From: Pyronema omphalodes
Taxonomy: Eukaryota > Ascomycota > Pezizomycetes > Pezizales > Pyronemataceae
Reading direction: 5' to 3'
Assembly (NCBI GenBank): GCA_024516155.1
Contig: JAJJXM010000111.1
Location: forward strand, 22,495 to 86,494
DNA length: 64,000 nucleotides
Shown here: one piece after another, positions 1-12,677 of the stretch
Layout of the letters: every line of letters begins with the position of its first letter
How positions within the stretch are numbered: the first letter of the stretch is position 1
The notes under the pieces: generated by a model
What the model saw: the letters and a program-made list of their open reading frames with translations, nothing else
Database searches by the model: none
Told to the model about the DNA's origin: nothing
Translations under genes and position numbers: made by a program

Positions 1-910
1 GAAAAGCTTCACCGATCTTATGTGGGCCTGGGGAATTTGGCGGCTCTACCGGTAGGTGATCGGTTATGCTGCTATCCACCTGTTTCTTTTGGGCGACTGG
101 ACCACACAGCAGCCTATTTTGCCGCACGTTTTGTCGTCGCCTCCGGAACTATCGTAGCCTGGTTCACCTGGCTCACCTGGCTCATCTGGCTGACTTCGCT
201 CACTGCATAAACCCGGAGGAGCCCCGAAAGTTCTAACATGCGCAATGCACGCCTTTTACCTCATAGTGCGCTTCGATTTTGGTAGCGGTCATTTCGACTT
301 GGATTAATAGCCCAGAGTTATGTGTCTTCTGCGTCAATTTGATACACTGGACTTGACAATAGAAGCATGGCATGTTTTTTTTGGTGTTGATGCGGTGAGG
401 AGAGAGTGCTGTTTTATATCGTGTATGTATCTCCTTACTCGAGCTCAGTAAGCAAAAAATACACAAGATTAGCTGTATGCGTATGTCCCACACGTACGCA
501 GCGTCGTGTCGGTTTAAGATTTGGATGTTGCTCCGCGCGCAGAATGGTGCCAAGGTCAAATTGCGATGGGCATCATAGGGGCTGTTCTCATCACAGTAGT
601 GCCCCGTTTCAAAAGCGACACATGCGTCTGCGTCGCTGGGTTGGTTTCAGTGTGCAGGCGTCATCGTAATATTCCGATGATTGACATTGTGTTTTGCCAA
701 TTAAGCATAAGGAAATTTATGAGATGGGGTTACGGGAGACAAGGCAGAGTTCGGCGAGAGCGGGGTGTGGAGGTGGAAGGGTGGGGAGGATACGAAGGTT
801 CGAGGGAGAGAGGAAGGGAGGAAGGGAGGGGGGCGGCGCGAAGGGCGATGGCTTGTTGGTGGAACGGCGCGATGGGCAGTTGGGCTTGCAGAGCCAGAGA
901 TGGAAGAGAT

Positions 911-989
911 AGAGGCTGCAGAGAAGACCTAGAAGAGGCTGCAGAGAAGACCCAGAAGAGACTGCAGAAGAAGCCAGAGAAGACTTGAG
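911..989. repeat. Degenerate tandem repeat, purine-rich
   Basis: About three imperfect copies of a roughly 27 bp purine-rich unit containing GCAGAGAAGACC and AGAAGAG. They make an artificial Glu/Lys/Arg-rich frame, which is not evidence of a gene. Confidence 0.55.
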
Positions 990-1773
990 AACATGAGAGA
1001 AATCGAGGAGAAATTGAATTGGATCTCATGACAAAGCATACAAATCTCAATAACGAGATTCATGAGATCCATACTCAAACAACGAGATTCATACAAAACC
1101 AACACAGCCATACCCATCACCGGCGGCAAATGGCTATCGCCTCACGCGGTCACAGTTCACTCCTTCGCGCTGCCATGCCTCACACAAGCCCTTCGCCATG
1201 TTCTCGCAAGGCTTCCTCTATCACCTCTTGATCACCTTTTGTTCACTGCCCTCGTTCCTCGTTCCTCCCTTCCCCGTCATCCCTCCCTGCATCCACGCGT
1301 CTGCGCCATCTTCGCCCTCACCTTCCCTCCACCTCCGCCCCCGCTCCGATTGTGATCACCGTCGTTTGTGATCTCTCTCTGTGTGTGTTTGCACTCCCCG
1401 TTTGGATGCAAATACCAGGCGGCTCCCGAATCGGGAATCGTGCTGGAGGCTGGGGATGCTTTGTGCATTGGTTGCGGCATCCTTGAATTCTTCCTCTTGC
1501 GCTTGCCTTCGTCGGTTGAATTAACGAGCACTACCATCGCACAACTGCATGCTCCTGAACGATGAGATTCTGAATTTCGTTAGAAGAGTCTACTTCTTCA
1601 CTGGAAGCCTCTATCACGTTAGGAATCCCCGCGAGCGGGAAATGGCGAGTCTGTAATCCGTTAGACTTGTCCATGAACGTCAACTGTACCATCCCTTCCC
1701 CCCGAACTTCTCCTGGCTCCACTTGCCTGGTGGCCCCATTGACCTTACTGATCCAGTTCTTTTCTTTTTTCTG

Positions 1774-1842
1774 CCCCCCCCCCCCCCCCCCGTCTGCCCA
1801 CGCCCCCCCCCCCCCCCCATCCCATCCCATCCCATCCCATCC
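1774..1842. repeat. Two poly-C runs followed by CCCAT repeats
   Basis: Eighteen C (1774-1791), a short spacer, sixteen C (1803-1818), then about five copies of CCCAT. This is one of several long poly(C/G) tracts in the window. Confidence 0.9.
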
Positions 1843-2183
1843 TCGCTCTCCCTCCAATCCTCGACTGCTCGTTTCCCACCCTTCATTTCTCTAGCGTACC
1901 GGACCCTTATCGGTACCAAAACAAAAGTAAAAATACATATCAATACCTAATAGAAGCCTTTTCCCGTCTCTGATTATTTTTCCATTCATTCCCTCATTAT
2001 TATACGCCCCCGCCTACGAGAAAGACACACTTCAATTCAGTCAAGAGTCAACGTCTACATTTATCGAACACCTAGTCGCGTTCACATATATATTCACGCC
2101 TTGTCTACGAAACCCTTCGACCAAAACACCGTCGTCCAATAGTATTCACATAATCAACCTCACTACAAAAGCAACACTACACA

Positions 2184-2550
2184 ATGGCCTACTCAAGAGT
2201 CTTCCTATTCGCACTTCTGCTCGTCGCCATGTTCATAATGGTATCGGCAACGACCGAAGTGTACGCAACCGCAAGACCCTCGTCAACTGGGTATCCTATG
2301 ATCGGACGGAATAACACAAATGCGACATCGCCGACAGCACCGAAATCTCCTTCAGATCAAGACAGTGCTGGAACAACGATATCATCGAGCGCCGCATTAT
2401 TTGGAGCATTAGTCGCTGTGCGTATAACTTTTCTACACTTCTTCAATTCTTCAACCCCCTGTCTTCAACTCCCACTCAACCACATCGTTTGAAATGAACG
2501 TCCCAACTAACCTGAAATCATTTCTACAGGCTGCCTTGTTTTCGCTTTAA
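2184..2550 (+). CDS. Small secreted, putative GPI-anchored serine/threonine-rich protein
   Basis: Two exons: 2184-2417 and 2530-2550. The donor is GTGCGT at 2418 and the acceptor is TACAG at 2528-2529; both exon ends fall on codon boundaries. The product is 84 residues. Residues 1-22 form a strong signal peptide with a hydrophobic core (FLFALLLVAMFIMV). The middle (about 30-64) is rich in S, T, P and N, with N-glycosylation sequons in NNTNAT. The last ~18 residues are small residues (SSSAA) followed by a hydrophobic tail ending AALFSL, the layout of a GPI-attachment signal. Reading through the intron would instead give an unrelated tail, so the splice is what creates the anchor. I recognise no named family; a cell-wall or membrane surface protein is an inference. 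It stands alone, with about 2.4 kb of gene-free DNA downstream. Confidence 0.72.
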
Positions 2551-3031
2551 AAAAATTCCCGCATCTTCTGTTACACTTCCTTACCGACCTTTTCCGGCAT
2601 GACTGAAACGAAGCCAACGCGTACATACAACCTACTTTACATTGCTTTTTAATACTTGGAACTGGTGTTCTGTGTTTCTTCTCTTCTTCTCTACAATCAA
2701 TAATCTTATTCCGATTTCCGTCGACGAAGGGGAAAAAAAATCGAGCCCGACAATTGAACTTGAATGCGCATCCTAATTTTGCAATCCTGTACTTATACTA
2801 CATTGCGACGACAATTATTTCAACGGCGGCATTCGAAATGACCGGTTGTTTTTTTTTTCTTTTTTTCACGGTGCCTTCTTACTACTACCCTTGCTGCGCA
2901 TACTTGCCGCTTAATCCTTAATTCGGTGATCCACCAGTCAGAATCATCCATAATACGGACGATTTTATCTGGGGTTTTTGGACGGGCTTGCTTATGTTTA
3001 TTTCGCTATTCGGCTACATACTGTGTGCGAG

Positions 3032-3097
3032 AACTTGAGGTGGAAATTAATGAATGGGCATCCTAACTTGAGGTGGAAATTAATGAATGGGCATCCT
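3032..3097. repeat. Perfect 33 bp tandem duplication
   Basis: A 33 bp unit starting AACTTGAGGTGG and ending GGGCATCCT occurs twice in direct succession with no visible difference, which suggests a recent slippage or duplication event. Confidence 0.85.
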
Positions 3098-3962
3098 AAT
3101 CGTTGTTACCATCCCCGACTTATCAGGAACGAGCCAGTATGTATCGGCGACCAGAAGAAAAACAGTCTAGGACTTGTTCTACTAGCAGCCGACTACACTA
3201 GCTTCTAAGCAAAACCGATAAGCAGAAATAATGAAACACATAAAAAAAAGAAGAGGAGAAAAGAAAAAAACAAATAACAAACAACAAACAACTTTAATCA
3301 TCAGTGTGTGTTGTTTAATTTGTTTTTTTTGACTATTTTTTTATATATTGGGTTTTCTTTTTCTTTTTGTTGTGTCGGCAAAAAAAAACACGGGGAACTT
3401 TCGGTTTTGGTAATTGTATTTTTTGCACTTTTACTTGAGGGATTTCTCTTGTTGGTGTGTGTATTTTTTTTACACTTATCTTTTTTTTTTTTTTTTTTTT
3501 TCACTTTAGGGGTTTCTTCTGTTGGGGTGTGTATTTTTTTTTGTTTTATTAACTCCTCTTTGTTTATGAGTGTACCAGAAATTGTTTTTTTTTTTTTTTT
3601 TTTTTTTTTCTTTTTACTCCTGGAAGGGTTTGGCGTCGGGTATCGGGGAACAGACTAAAAGACTAAAAGATTTAAAGATCAAAAGAATCAAAATCAAATG
3701 TTTAGATTATTGGAGCATGAGAAAAAAAACTAAACTAAAGAAAACAAAAACAAAGAAAACTAAAAGTTATAATGAATAAACGCTGTGGGGTTATTTGTTA
3801 GTGTTGCAGTCCTGCATGTGTATAGAATTTTTTTTTTTTTTTTTTTTTTTTTTTGGAAAATATCTTTTTGGAAAATATTTTTTTTTATTTCAACTTTTTT
3901 GTTACTTGAATTCATTGGGAACCTTTGTGTCTAGAGTGGATGTATATGTTTTTTTTTTTTTT

Positions 3963-3982
3963 GGGGGGGGGGGGGGGGGGGG
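3963..3982. repeat. Poly-G run of 20, directly preceded by a T run
   Basis: Twenty consecutive G follow a run of about sixteen T, giving an abrupt T-to-G homopolymer junction. It is the longest poly-G in the window. Confidence 0.9.
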
Positions 3983-4170
3983 AGTCAAATAATGATTGGG
4001 CTTTGATGCCATTTGGTTTGGTATGGTATGTGGTTTGGTATTTGGTATGGTACATATTGAATCACTCGAGATAACTGGTTAAATTAGTTAAACAAATGAA
4101 AAAAAAAAAAATCAAATAGGCGAAATAAACTTAATGTATAGAGTATTATTGTGTAGATAGGATTTATGAT

Positions 4171-4206
4171 ATGATGGGCTATGATGGGCTATGATGGGCT
4201 ATGATG
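4171..4206. repeat. 10 bp tandem repeat (ATGATGGGCT)
   Basis: Three perfect copies of ATGATGGGCT followed by a partial fourth copy. Confidence 0.85.
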
Positions 4207-4929
4207 TATTGAGTATTAAGTGCTTAAACTTTAAGGTGACGTGAAAAAATTGTAAGAAGACAAATCTAGGGAATTTGGTTTGGTTTGGTACTGAAATTGG
4301 GAATTGGTACTGAAATTGGGAATTGGGAATTGGGAATTGGGAGTATCAATAATCAAAAAATTAAAAAATCAAAAAAAACGGGACATATTCACTTTATATG
4401 ATTTGAATATGAAACTGTGAAACTATGAGTAGCCCAGCTTAGTTCAGCCCAGCTTAATGAGAGAAAAGAGAAGGGCCAAGGAAAGGAAAGGAAAGAAAAC
4501 AAAGCGAAGCAAAAGAATAAAAAGCTCTGCCATACTTTTGAAATTCCTAATGCTTTTTCTTAACAAAAAAAAAAACCATTTGTGATAGATGATGTTTATT
4601 ATAATCACATTTATTTCGATAACAATATACAAACGCGAATTGCGGCTGGCGAAAAAATTGCCCCTATCACAACTACAATTATAGTACACCAAACCAAAAA
4701 ATTGACACAAAAGCAAATATCTTTTTAGTCATCTCATAATTCAAGAGCAATCAAGCGTAATCAGAATCATCTATGAACCTTAAGTTTATAAAGTATATGC
4801 ATGCAAGCATAAGCATAAGCAAATACGAAGCATACCTTTACAGTGGTCTGCAGTGTACTTGTAGAGTAAAATATTTTTTTTTTAGTTTTTTTTTATTTTT
4901 AAAAATATTCGCTTTTCATAAATTATCAT

Positions 4930-6849
4930 CTAAGCCTGAACGGGGGCGGGACCCAACTCAGCAGGTGACAAAGAACCATTCTGGTTCAATTTTGCCTGCT
5001 GGGATTGAGGAGGGACCGCTCCATTTTTCTTGATCAAATCTCCTGAACCTGCACCCGCTGCGCCTCTAGCTGCTCCTGAACCCGCTCCAGCTCCTGAAGC
5101 AAGTCTCTGTTGATTTTGGTGATGATGCAAAGGATGGTCAGCGGGGAAATTTTCCTCCTCAGTATCTTCATCACCTTCATCACTGCCCTCCTCAGAGCCT
5201 TCCTCTAAATCCTCCGAATCGTCTTCTTCATATTCTTCAGAATCTCCATCGTCTTCCAACATTTCTTCTCCTTCTGCACGAAGACGATTTTCGAGGGTGT
5301 TACGCTCTTTTTGTAAAGCTCTGCAGATGGATTCGAGTTTAAGGTTCTTTTTCTTAAGAGTTTCAAGTTCCTTTTGGTGACGGGTACGCTCCTCTGCCAT
5401 CTCGAGGAGATTACGGTTGGTAGTTTCGGACTTTCGGGAAAGAGTTAGGTTCTCTTTTTCGAGTCGCTTGGTCTTCTTGGACATTTCTTCCATTTCTTTA
5501 CGGAAAGTCAAAAAGAGGTCGTTACTATTGTTCAGAGTGTCCTCTACCTATTTTGAGGAAGTCGTCAATGATAAATTACATAATAAACTTGGGCGGACAT
5601 AAAGTTTGGCCTTACTTGCTTGAATTTCTCCACATAAATGTTCAGCTGGGAACGTAGCTCGGCCTCAGTTTGAGAGAAGGTCGAAACCTGGGCGTGTAAA
5701 GCTTTGGCTCGAAGAGCTTCTTGCTCTGCTTGCTTGCGTTGTTGCTCATATCGGGCGAGATTCCATTGAACTTCCAGTTCTTTCGTGCGAAGAAGGTGTT
5801 GGAAATGAACTTCGCGGACTTCGTACTGGTCGACAAAGCTTCTGAACTTGGCCCTGAACCTAATTATTGGGTCAGCAATTGAATATAACCCCTAGGTAAA
5901 GTTGATAGACCCACATTTCGTCATTTTCAATGTTATTGCCACGACGGTTTCCAAAGTCATCCTCTTCTTCCATGCGGTGTTTAATTTCATAAATGGTGCT
6001 TTCGAATTTTTCCGAAAGCTCCTCCCGTTTCTGCTGTTCATTTTGGGCGAGCTTTTTACTCTCGTCCTAGAAATCACAGAGTAAGCTCTGCGCGCCTGAT
6101 TCAAATGTGGCAATGAAAAATAAATCCACCATGTAGTATATTACCTTAATCCGCTTATTTTCTTTCTGAAGTTCTCGACAAAGGGTTTCAAGCTTGTGCT
6201 TCATAGAAACAGCTTTTTGCATCTCAGACCTAGACTGATCCTTTTCCTTCTGAAGCTGATCCGCGCGTTTTCTAGATTTAGCATGGTCTCGCTCGAGTCG
6301 TTTCATATCGTGTAAAAGCTCGCTGTATTTGGTTTGAATTGCATTGACTTTAGACATGTGATCTTCTTGGGAGGAAACAAGCTCTTGCAGTTCTTTGTTC
6401 GCTTTGCGTACCGCACGCGCTGGCAGCTGTTAACCACTTCTGCAATAAGGTACCAAGCATTTGGGGACGTACAGATAGCTCGTTCTTCTTCCTCTTCGTG
6501 AGAAGCGTCAGTCTCAAGCTGTGAAATCTTTTGATGCAGTAAGTTGTTAACCTAGACTCCACCAAGAACTTAGAGTCAGCGCATGCCCTAGAACACATAC
6601 AGAGACAACAAATTGTCTTTTCATACACCGTCAAAATCTCACCTCCGAAGGATCCAGCTTCTTTCCCGGCTTTCCATTTGTAGCCGGCGCCGCCTTCTTG
6701 TTCGCGGGTGGGGGAAGCGGGTTGAGAGATGCTGGATCAATGACGCCTCCACCCTCGCCGGAGGAGTCAACTTCACCAACGTTGGCGTTCATAGGAGCCT
6801 TGGGTTGTCCGTTCCGTTGAGTCAAGCTTGGGTCCGACAGTGCTGCCAT
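4930..6849 (-). CDS. Taxilin family coiled-coil protein
   Basis: Six exons on the minus strand: 6849-6643, 6551-6473, 6419-6145, 6066-5915, 5859-5616 and 5547-4930, giving about 524 residues with all phases closing. The core is a long coiled coil carrying the family hallmarks: a KLETLCRELQKENK-type segment in exon 3, the EDTLNNSNDLFLTFRKEM-type segment at the exon 5/6 joint, then a second charged repeat (KLESICRALQKERN). The N-terminus (about 1-70) is low-complexity Pro/Ala-rich, and the C-terminal ~100 residues are very acidic followed by Gly/Ala-rich. Taxilins bind syntaxins or nascent-chain factors in animals and are implicated in vesicle traffic; the fungal role is less clear. It is divergent from CYM1 across 1.24 kb. 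The second intron's 3' splice site is chosen because the nearer CAG would create an immediate stop. Confidence 0.88.
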
Positions 6850-8085
6850 CTAGGCGGGGGTGATTCCGACTGTTAAAGTGTCGTGTGCCTTCCCGTTGAA
6901 AGTTGGAGACTGGCCGTGTAGCAGCAGATGCGGCACAACTAGAGGGCGGGACGGGATCGTTCGGTAGAGGAGCGGTGAGACGGGAGATCGCGTATTTCGA
7001 TGATTCGCGTGCGGGGGTTGTGTTCGAGTCCGTGGTAGTGGTGATGCTGCTGCAGTGGTGGTGCTGGAGGTGGAGTGCGGTTGATGACGGTTGAATATGC
7101 AAGGGGAGATGAAGAGAGTCTGGGGTTTCTGGTTTCAACCCGAGACAGTTGCTAACTGCTGCTGACAACCACCACTGCTCTTGTAACCTCTGAACTGCTG
7201 GGCCAACACTGATTACTACAGCTTCAGTCTTGTCCTATCGTCAACTGTTTGCTGATTATTCACTCCCAATCTGCTTGTCTGATTTCGCCGTCGAAAGATG
7301 AACCGTTTGTTCCTGTTGTTTGACTGGTCTTCGTTGACAAAGTTGTTGTCTGAATGTCGAAATATCCAGTTTCTGTCTCAGGCGTCGGAGTGAACAGTTG
7401 CAGGAGGGATGCGGACAAGAAGTGTGGAACAGATGCAGTGCAGTTTCTCGGTGATGTTCTTGGAAATTCCAAACTGATGGCTAATACGGCAATACTATGA
7501 TCCCCGCGTTAAGGCGGCGCTCAATTAACGCAGAAATGATGTTCTTGAGTACAGTCGAACTGTAATATCTCAAAGCAGTGAATTACCTTGACAAGTACAC
7601 GACTGCTGAGTTGCACATAAATGAGCACCTCCCGCGCAGTGACCACCATTCTCGGTCAAATTTACGGTGTTTGGGACTCTAGGATTCATCCCTCGTCCCT
7701 TGGCTCAGTCAGCGACTCAGCGGCAAACATTGGAGGGGCAGAAATATCGATATCATGCAGCGCTCTAGTAACGAAAGCGTTAGATTTGGCGAGCGTGATA
7801 TCCACAGCTTTCACTGCAAAGATATAATCGAATGAACAAAATGTGCAAAAAAAAGTTCAGGACGTTGTGAGCCGCTGATAAAATGCAATTAACCATGCTT
7901 CTTTGCATCTTCCAATCATCGAGTCCTGGCTCGTGAAACGAGCTTGTAGGCGAGACCGGGAGGCTGACATCACAAATATTCTGACGCCAGGAGCTCACCG
8001 CGGCACCGACACGAAAAATCGCAACGAAACAGTCGTCACCCCGCAACTTCGCATTGACAACTATTGCCTTTGAATACCTGTCAAA
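6850..8085. other. Divergent intergenic region, taxilin/CYM1
   Basis: This 1.24 kb lies between two divergently transcribed genes and should hold both promoters and 5' leaders. It has CAG/CTG-like and GTTG-rich stretches near 7030-7200. I see no coding sequence or TATA box that I would defend. Confidence 0.6.
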
Positions 8086-11000
8086 ATGCTAAGAGGAGGT
8101 TTATCCCTTGGCCGACAGGCTCTCGGACGACACGCTGGTCTTTTCCAGGCGCCGAAGCGCACTTTTGCTGCTCTGACCGACCTCAAGAAACTTCCCCAGC
8201 CCGGCGACAAACTTCATGGTTTCACCGTCCAGCGCGCAAAGGAGGTTCCTGAGCTTCAGCTTGCAGCTGTTGAGCTTAAGCATGACACTACCGGCGCCAA
8301 CTACATTCACGTTGCCAGAGACGATACCAATAATGTATTTGCCATCGGATTCAAGACCAACCCCAATGACGACACTGGTGTTCCCCATATCCTCGAGCAC
8401 ACCACGCTCTGTGGTTCTGAGAAGTAGACTTACACCATCGTGAATTTCTAAAAAGAAAATACCTGCTAAACAATCTGTAGATACCCCGTTCGTGATCCAT
8501 TTTTCAAAATGTTGAACCGCAGTTTGTCCAACTACATGAACGCTTTCACCTCCGGAGACCACACCACCTACCCTTTCGCTACCACAAACCGCGTTGACTT
8601 CAATAACTTGATGGATGTCTATCTCGACGCTACCCTCAAGCCTTTGTTGAAGGAGAGTGACTTCAAGCAGGAGGGTTGGAGAATTGGGCCTGAGAACCCC
8701 ACTGAGCCATTGTCGCCTCTGCTCTTCAAAGGTGTTGTCTACAACGAGATGAAAGGCCAGATGTCAGATTCCTCCTACTTATACTACATTAGATTCCAGG
8801 ATCACATTTTCCCCGACTTGCACAACAGCGGAGGAGACCCACAGAAGATCACAGACCTGACCCTCGAGCAGCTCCGTAAATTCCACAAAGACCACTACAA
8901 CCCATCTAATGCCAAGATCTTCACCTACGGAGATGCACCCATTGAGGAGCACCTTTCTCGTCTTAACGAGAAGCTTGCAGGATTTGGAAAGTCTCCTATG
9001 GACACCGACCTCCGGCTACCCATTACTCTCGATGAGAGCAAGATGATTACTGTTGAGGGACCTATTGACCCTCTCACCGACAAGGATGCCCAGCATAAGA
9101 CCTCCATTTCATGGATTATGAATGACATTAGCGATGTCGATGAAACCTTTGCTCTTAGAATCATGTCCAACTACTTGTTGGACGGATACGGATCTCCCTT
9201 TTACCAGGGACTTATCGACGAGAAGCTTGGATCTGACTTTACCCCCAACACTGGATTCGACACTAGCGCCAAGAAGAGCATTTTCTCCGTCGGTCTTCAG
9301 AACGTTCGCGAGGAGAACGTCCGTACCGTTCAGGAGAAGATTCCCATCATTTTGGAGGGTGTTTGTAGGAGAGGATTCAACGAGAAGAAGATTGAGGGTA
9401 TCCTTCACCAGTTGGAGCTTGGCCTCAAACATGTCCGTTACAACTGGCTATCTGCGACAAATCTGTCTGCTAACAGCTAAGTTTAGAAAACCGCCAATTT
9501 CGGTATGTCTTTGATGCAAGGTCTTACCCCAGCTTGGTTCAACGGTGTGGACCCCTTTGATTCTCTCTCTTGGGAGAGCACTGTAAACAAGTTCAAGGAG
9601 AGATATGCTCAGGGTGGTTACTTGGAGGGGCTTTTAAAGAAGTACCTCCTTGGAACCCACACGCTTACTTTTACCATGGTTCCTGAGAAGGAGTATGGTC
9701 ACTCCTTAGCCACCGAAGAGAAGGAAAGACTTCACCGCGAGATCGAGAAGGCTGGAGGCGAGGCTGCCCGCGAGAGCCTTGTTAAGCAGGAGTTGGAGCT
9801 TCTAGAGATCCAGGAGGCCGCCCGCGACATGGACCTTAGTTGCTTGCCCACCGTCAAGGTTTCTGATATTCCCCGCGAGATGGAGACCAAGCCCCTTCAG
9901 CACGGGAAGATTGGAAGCGTCCCCGTCCAATGGAGAGAGGCCCCCACCAACGGGTTGACGTACTTCAGAGGTCAGTGACAATTCCAAATTCACCACAACT
10001 CACTCGTCCTAACCCTCACCCAGCTGTCAACCCCCTTGAGGACCTTCCTGAGGACCTAAGAATGTATCTCCCCCTCTTCACCGATGCCATCCTTCGTCTC
10101 GGAACTGCCAAGAAGTCGATGGAGAAGCTTGAAGACGAGATCAAGCTCAAGACCGGTGGCATTAAGGCCGGTACACACATCTCGACCAACCACAGCAACC
10201 TTGAGGTCACCGAGGAGGGACTTGTTTTCTCCGGATACTGCTTGGACAAGAATGTTCCTGACATGCTCGAGCTTCTCCGTACCGTATTGTTGGAGACCAA
10301 CTTCTACGCCATCTCCAAATTCCACACCCTAGTCCAGGGTATCGCTTCCGGTTTCGTTAACTCTCTCGCCGAGTCCGGACACAGCTTTGCCCGCACCTTC
10401 GCCGCCGCACACCTTACCCCCGGTGCTCGCTCAGCAGAGGTTATGGGCGGAATGACCCAAGTCCGTCTCATCTCCAACCTTGCCTCAAAGGAAATCTACA
10501 ACGACACCCTCGATATCCTCCGCCAAATCAGCAAGTTTGCCGCTCGCCAGAACGGTCTTCGTATTGCTATTACTTGCGGTAGCGAATCTGTCTCGGACAA
10601 CGAGAAGGCCGTCAAGAAGTTCATCGATGCTCTCCCCATCGCCCAGACCCCTGTCCGGGATACCCCCTTGTTCGATTTCGAAGCTCCTACCAAGGCTCTC
10701 TTCCCTCTGCCTTACCAGGTTAGCTACACCGGTATGTGTGTCAAGACTGTTCCTTACACCCACCAAGACGGTGCAGCGCTCCAGATGCTTTCCCAGCTTT
10801 TGACTCACAAGCATCTTCACCATGAGATTCGTGAGAAGGGAGGAGCCTACGGAGGAGGAGCCTTCCACCGTGGTGCCGGAGGTATTTTCGGCTTTTACTC
10901 TTACCGAGACCCTAACGTGGCAAACACCCTGAAGGTGATGGAGGAGGCCGGTCAATGGGCTATGCAGAAGCAGTGGACCGAGAGAGATTTGGAGGAGGCC

Positions 11001-11387
11001 AAGTTGAGTGTTTTCCAGGGAGTTGATGCGCCTCAGTCAGTTAGTGAGGAAGGTATGATTTATTTCCTGGATGGAATTACAGATGAGATGCGTCAGGTGT
11101 AAGTTTTTCCTGTGAGACAGCCCATTAGGGCTGTCTATCCGAGAGTAGCAAAGATAAGGTACTGACAAGCAAACAGGCGCCGTCACCAGCTCCTCGATGT
11201 CTCCATCGCCGATATCCGTAACGTAGCACAGAAATACCTGGTCGACCAAGTCACAGCCGGTCAAACTGCCGTTGCTGTCTTGGGAGAGCCTAAGGATGTT
11301 GTTGATGACAGCTGGAATATCTTCCCGTTGTCATTGGACCCTCAGGCACAGCCGGATATGAGCCAGTTTGAGAAGGTTACCTTGTAA
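8086..11387 (+). CDS. CYM1: Mitochondrial presequence protease (M16C metallopeptidase)
   Basis: Five exons: 8086-8423, 8481-9432, 9487-9970, 10024-11098 and 11177-11387; all junctions close in frame to 1019 residues, the usual CYM1/PreP length. Residues 1-30 form an Arg-rich, acid-free amphipathic presequence ([15 protein letters not shown]...), consistent with matrix import. The inverted zinc motif H101-I-L-E104-H105 is followed by [16 protein letters not shown], as in all PreP enzymes. The C-terminal half holds the R/Y pair region GGAYGGGAF that completes the closed chamber. The enzyme degrades cleaved targeting peptides and other unstructured peptides in the matrix. Intron 2 uses a weak donor (GTCCGT), and without removing it the frame stops at 9478. 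The start was chosen because it is the first ATG and yields the presequence. Confidence 0.96.
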
Positions 11388-12677
11388 AATAATACCCCCT
11401 TTTTAGAAACAGCGGTAGGAATGGTTTTTTGGAGCGGTTGATGTTGATTGATTGATTGATTGATCTATATAAAAACAAAGAGGAGCGATATTGTAAGATA
11501 TTTTGTATAACAGACACGAAGATATGAATTTGCTTATAGGTAGTATTCCGGTTGGGGTTTGAGGTTGGGCGCTTTAGCTTATGACTTTGTGGGGAGGAGG
11601 TGGGGGGTTACATCTGCCATGGAAGCACCATCTCCACTCGCAGCCACTGGCAGGATCAGTTACGGGCACAGAGGGCAACGCGCAAACCTGAGCAGACGTC
11701 TTACTGCCAAAGAAATGGCTTTGAGATCACTGGTCGGCGCAAGAATAATGAGGATCTACCACCGTTTACTTTCTTATAACCTCTTCAATGATGGTTGTAG
11801 GAGATATTGGTGCCGTTTGTAACCTCCAGCTTTCAGAACTGTCCGCGATAGAGGAATGGCGGACTGACTATAGCTGTGAGGACATTTCCTGGGTGATATA
11901 CTTGATATACTCAATATTTAACTTGAGGCTTTGGTTTCAGACTTCAGAGATTGAGAAATAAAATACACATACTTTTCTTATACACCTATTCATTCTGCCT
12001 TATTCTTTAGTAACAAAATATACCCCAATTCTTCCTGCATGCAAACGAACCGGTGCCCATAACTCTGTCTTCTACAATGGGCCAGCTGCTACTCTACACA
12101 GGAACCAATCAACCCCTAGATCATGATAAATTGTGAATATCCCCCAAGATTCAATCGCCCTGAGCTAAACCTACACAACAAACCAAGTCCAACCGAATAT
12201 ATAGCTGATGCATCACATACCTTACCCGCTATGTATTCCCCTATTCCCAAAGCGAAAGCATTCCATCTATATTATCTTCAAATAATCTTCATCGGCGTAG
12301 TATAGCCATAGGCTGCAACCGGTGTAATCACGCATATGTATAGTTTCAATCACGTTTCAATCACACACTCTCACCCACCCTGCCCCACCAACACCGTCGC
12401 GCCAAGCCAAACCACGCGACCTGCAACACCCGACACCTGACATCTGACATCATTCCTCTTACCTACCCACCAACTCCCCCGGCACATCCCGGCTGAACCT
12501 CAACCTCAAGCCCGACCATACATACTCACAAGCACCCTACTATATACCCGATCATACAACTTCACCCCGACACAGCACCTGGCACCCACATCCCCAAACA
12601 ATAACCATACATACCCGAGCGTTCATACTCCATAGCAGAACACACAACCTTAACCCCAGCGCCCAATAATAAAGATC
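11388..12677. other. Intergenic region CYM1-SDH6
   Basis: The first part is the CYM1 3' UTR, with a short TTGA repeat near 11446-11463. From 12360 to 12670 it is C/A-rich and G-poor (many CCCAC, ACACC and CATAC words), typical of the 5' leader of a fungal gene and here leading into SDH6. No coding sequence is supportable. Confidence 0.55.

Larger units (their letters stand above)
1..2183. other. Non-coding stretch upstream of the first gene
   Basis: No open frame here has family motifs, convincing splice signals or sustained fungal codon use. The visible features are a degenerate tandem repeat (about 911-989), two long poly-C runs (1774-1791 and 1803-1818) and a (CCCAT)n tract just after them. 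The final 200 bases are pyrimidine- and A-rich and look like the 5' leader of the gene at 2184. Confidence 0.5.
2551..4929. other. AT-rich intergenic region with homopolymers and short repeats
   Basis: No supportable gene. The stretch is full of long T and A runs (for example around 3482-3500, 3585-3609, 3827-3854 and 3947-3962), one 20 nt G run and short tandem repeats. Open frames here are poly-Phe or poly-Lys artefacts. The first few hundred bases are probably the 3' UTR of the gene ending at 2550. Confidence 0.6.

Noticed and set aside
521..988. 155-residue plus-strand frame near the window start
   Set aside because: Begins at a non-ATG codon, low-complexity Arg/Glu/Gly composition arising from a purine-rich repeat, no splice or family support.
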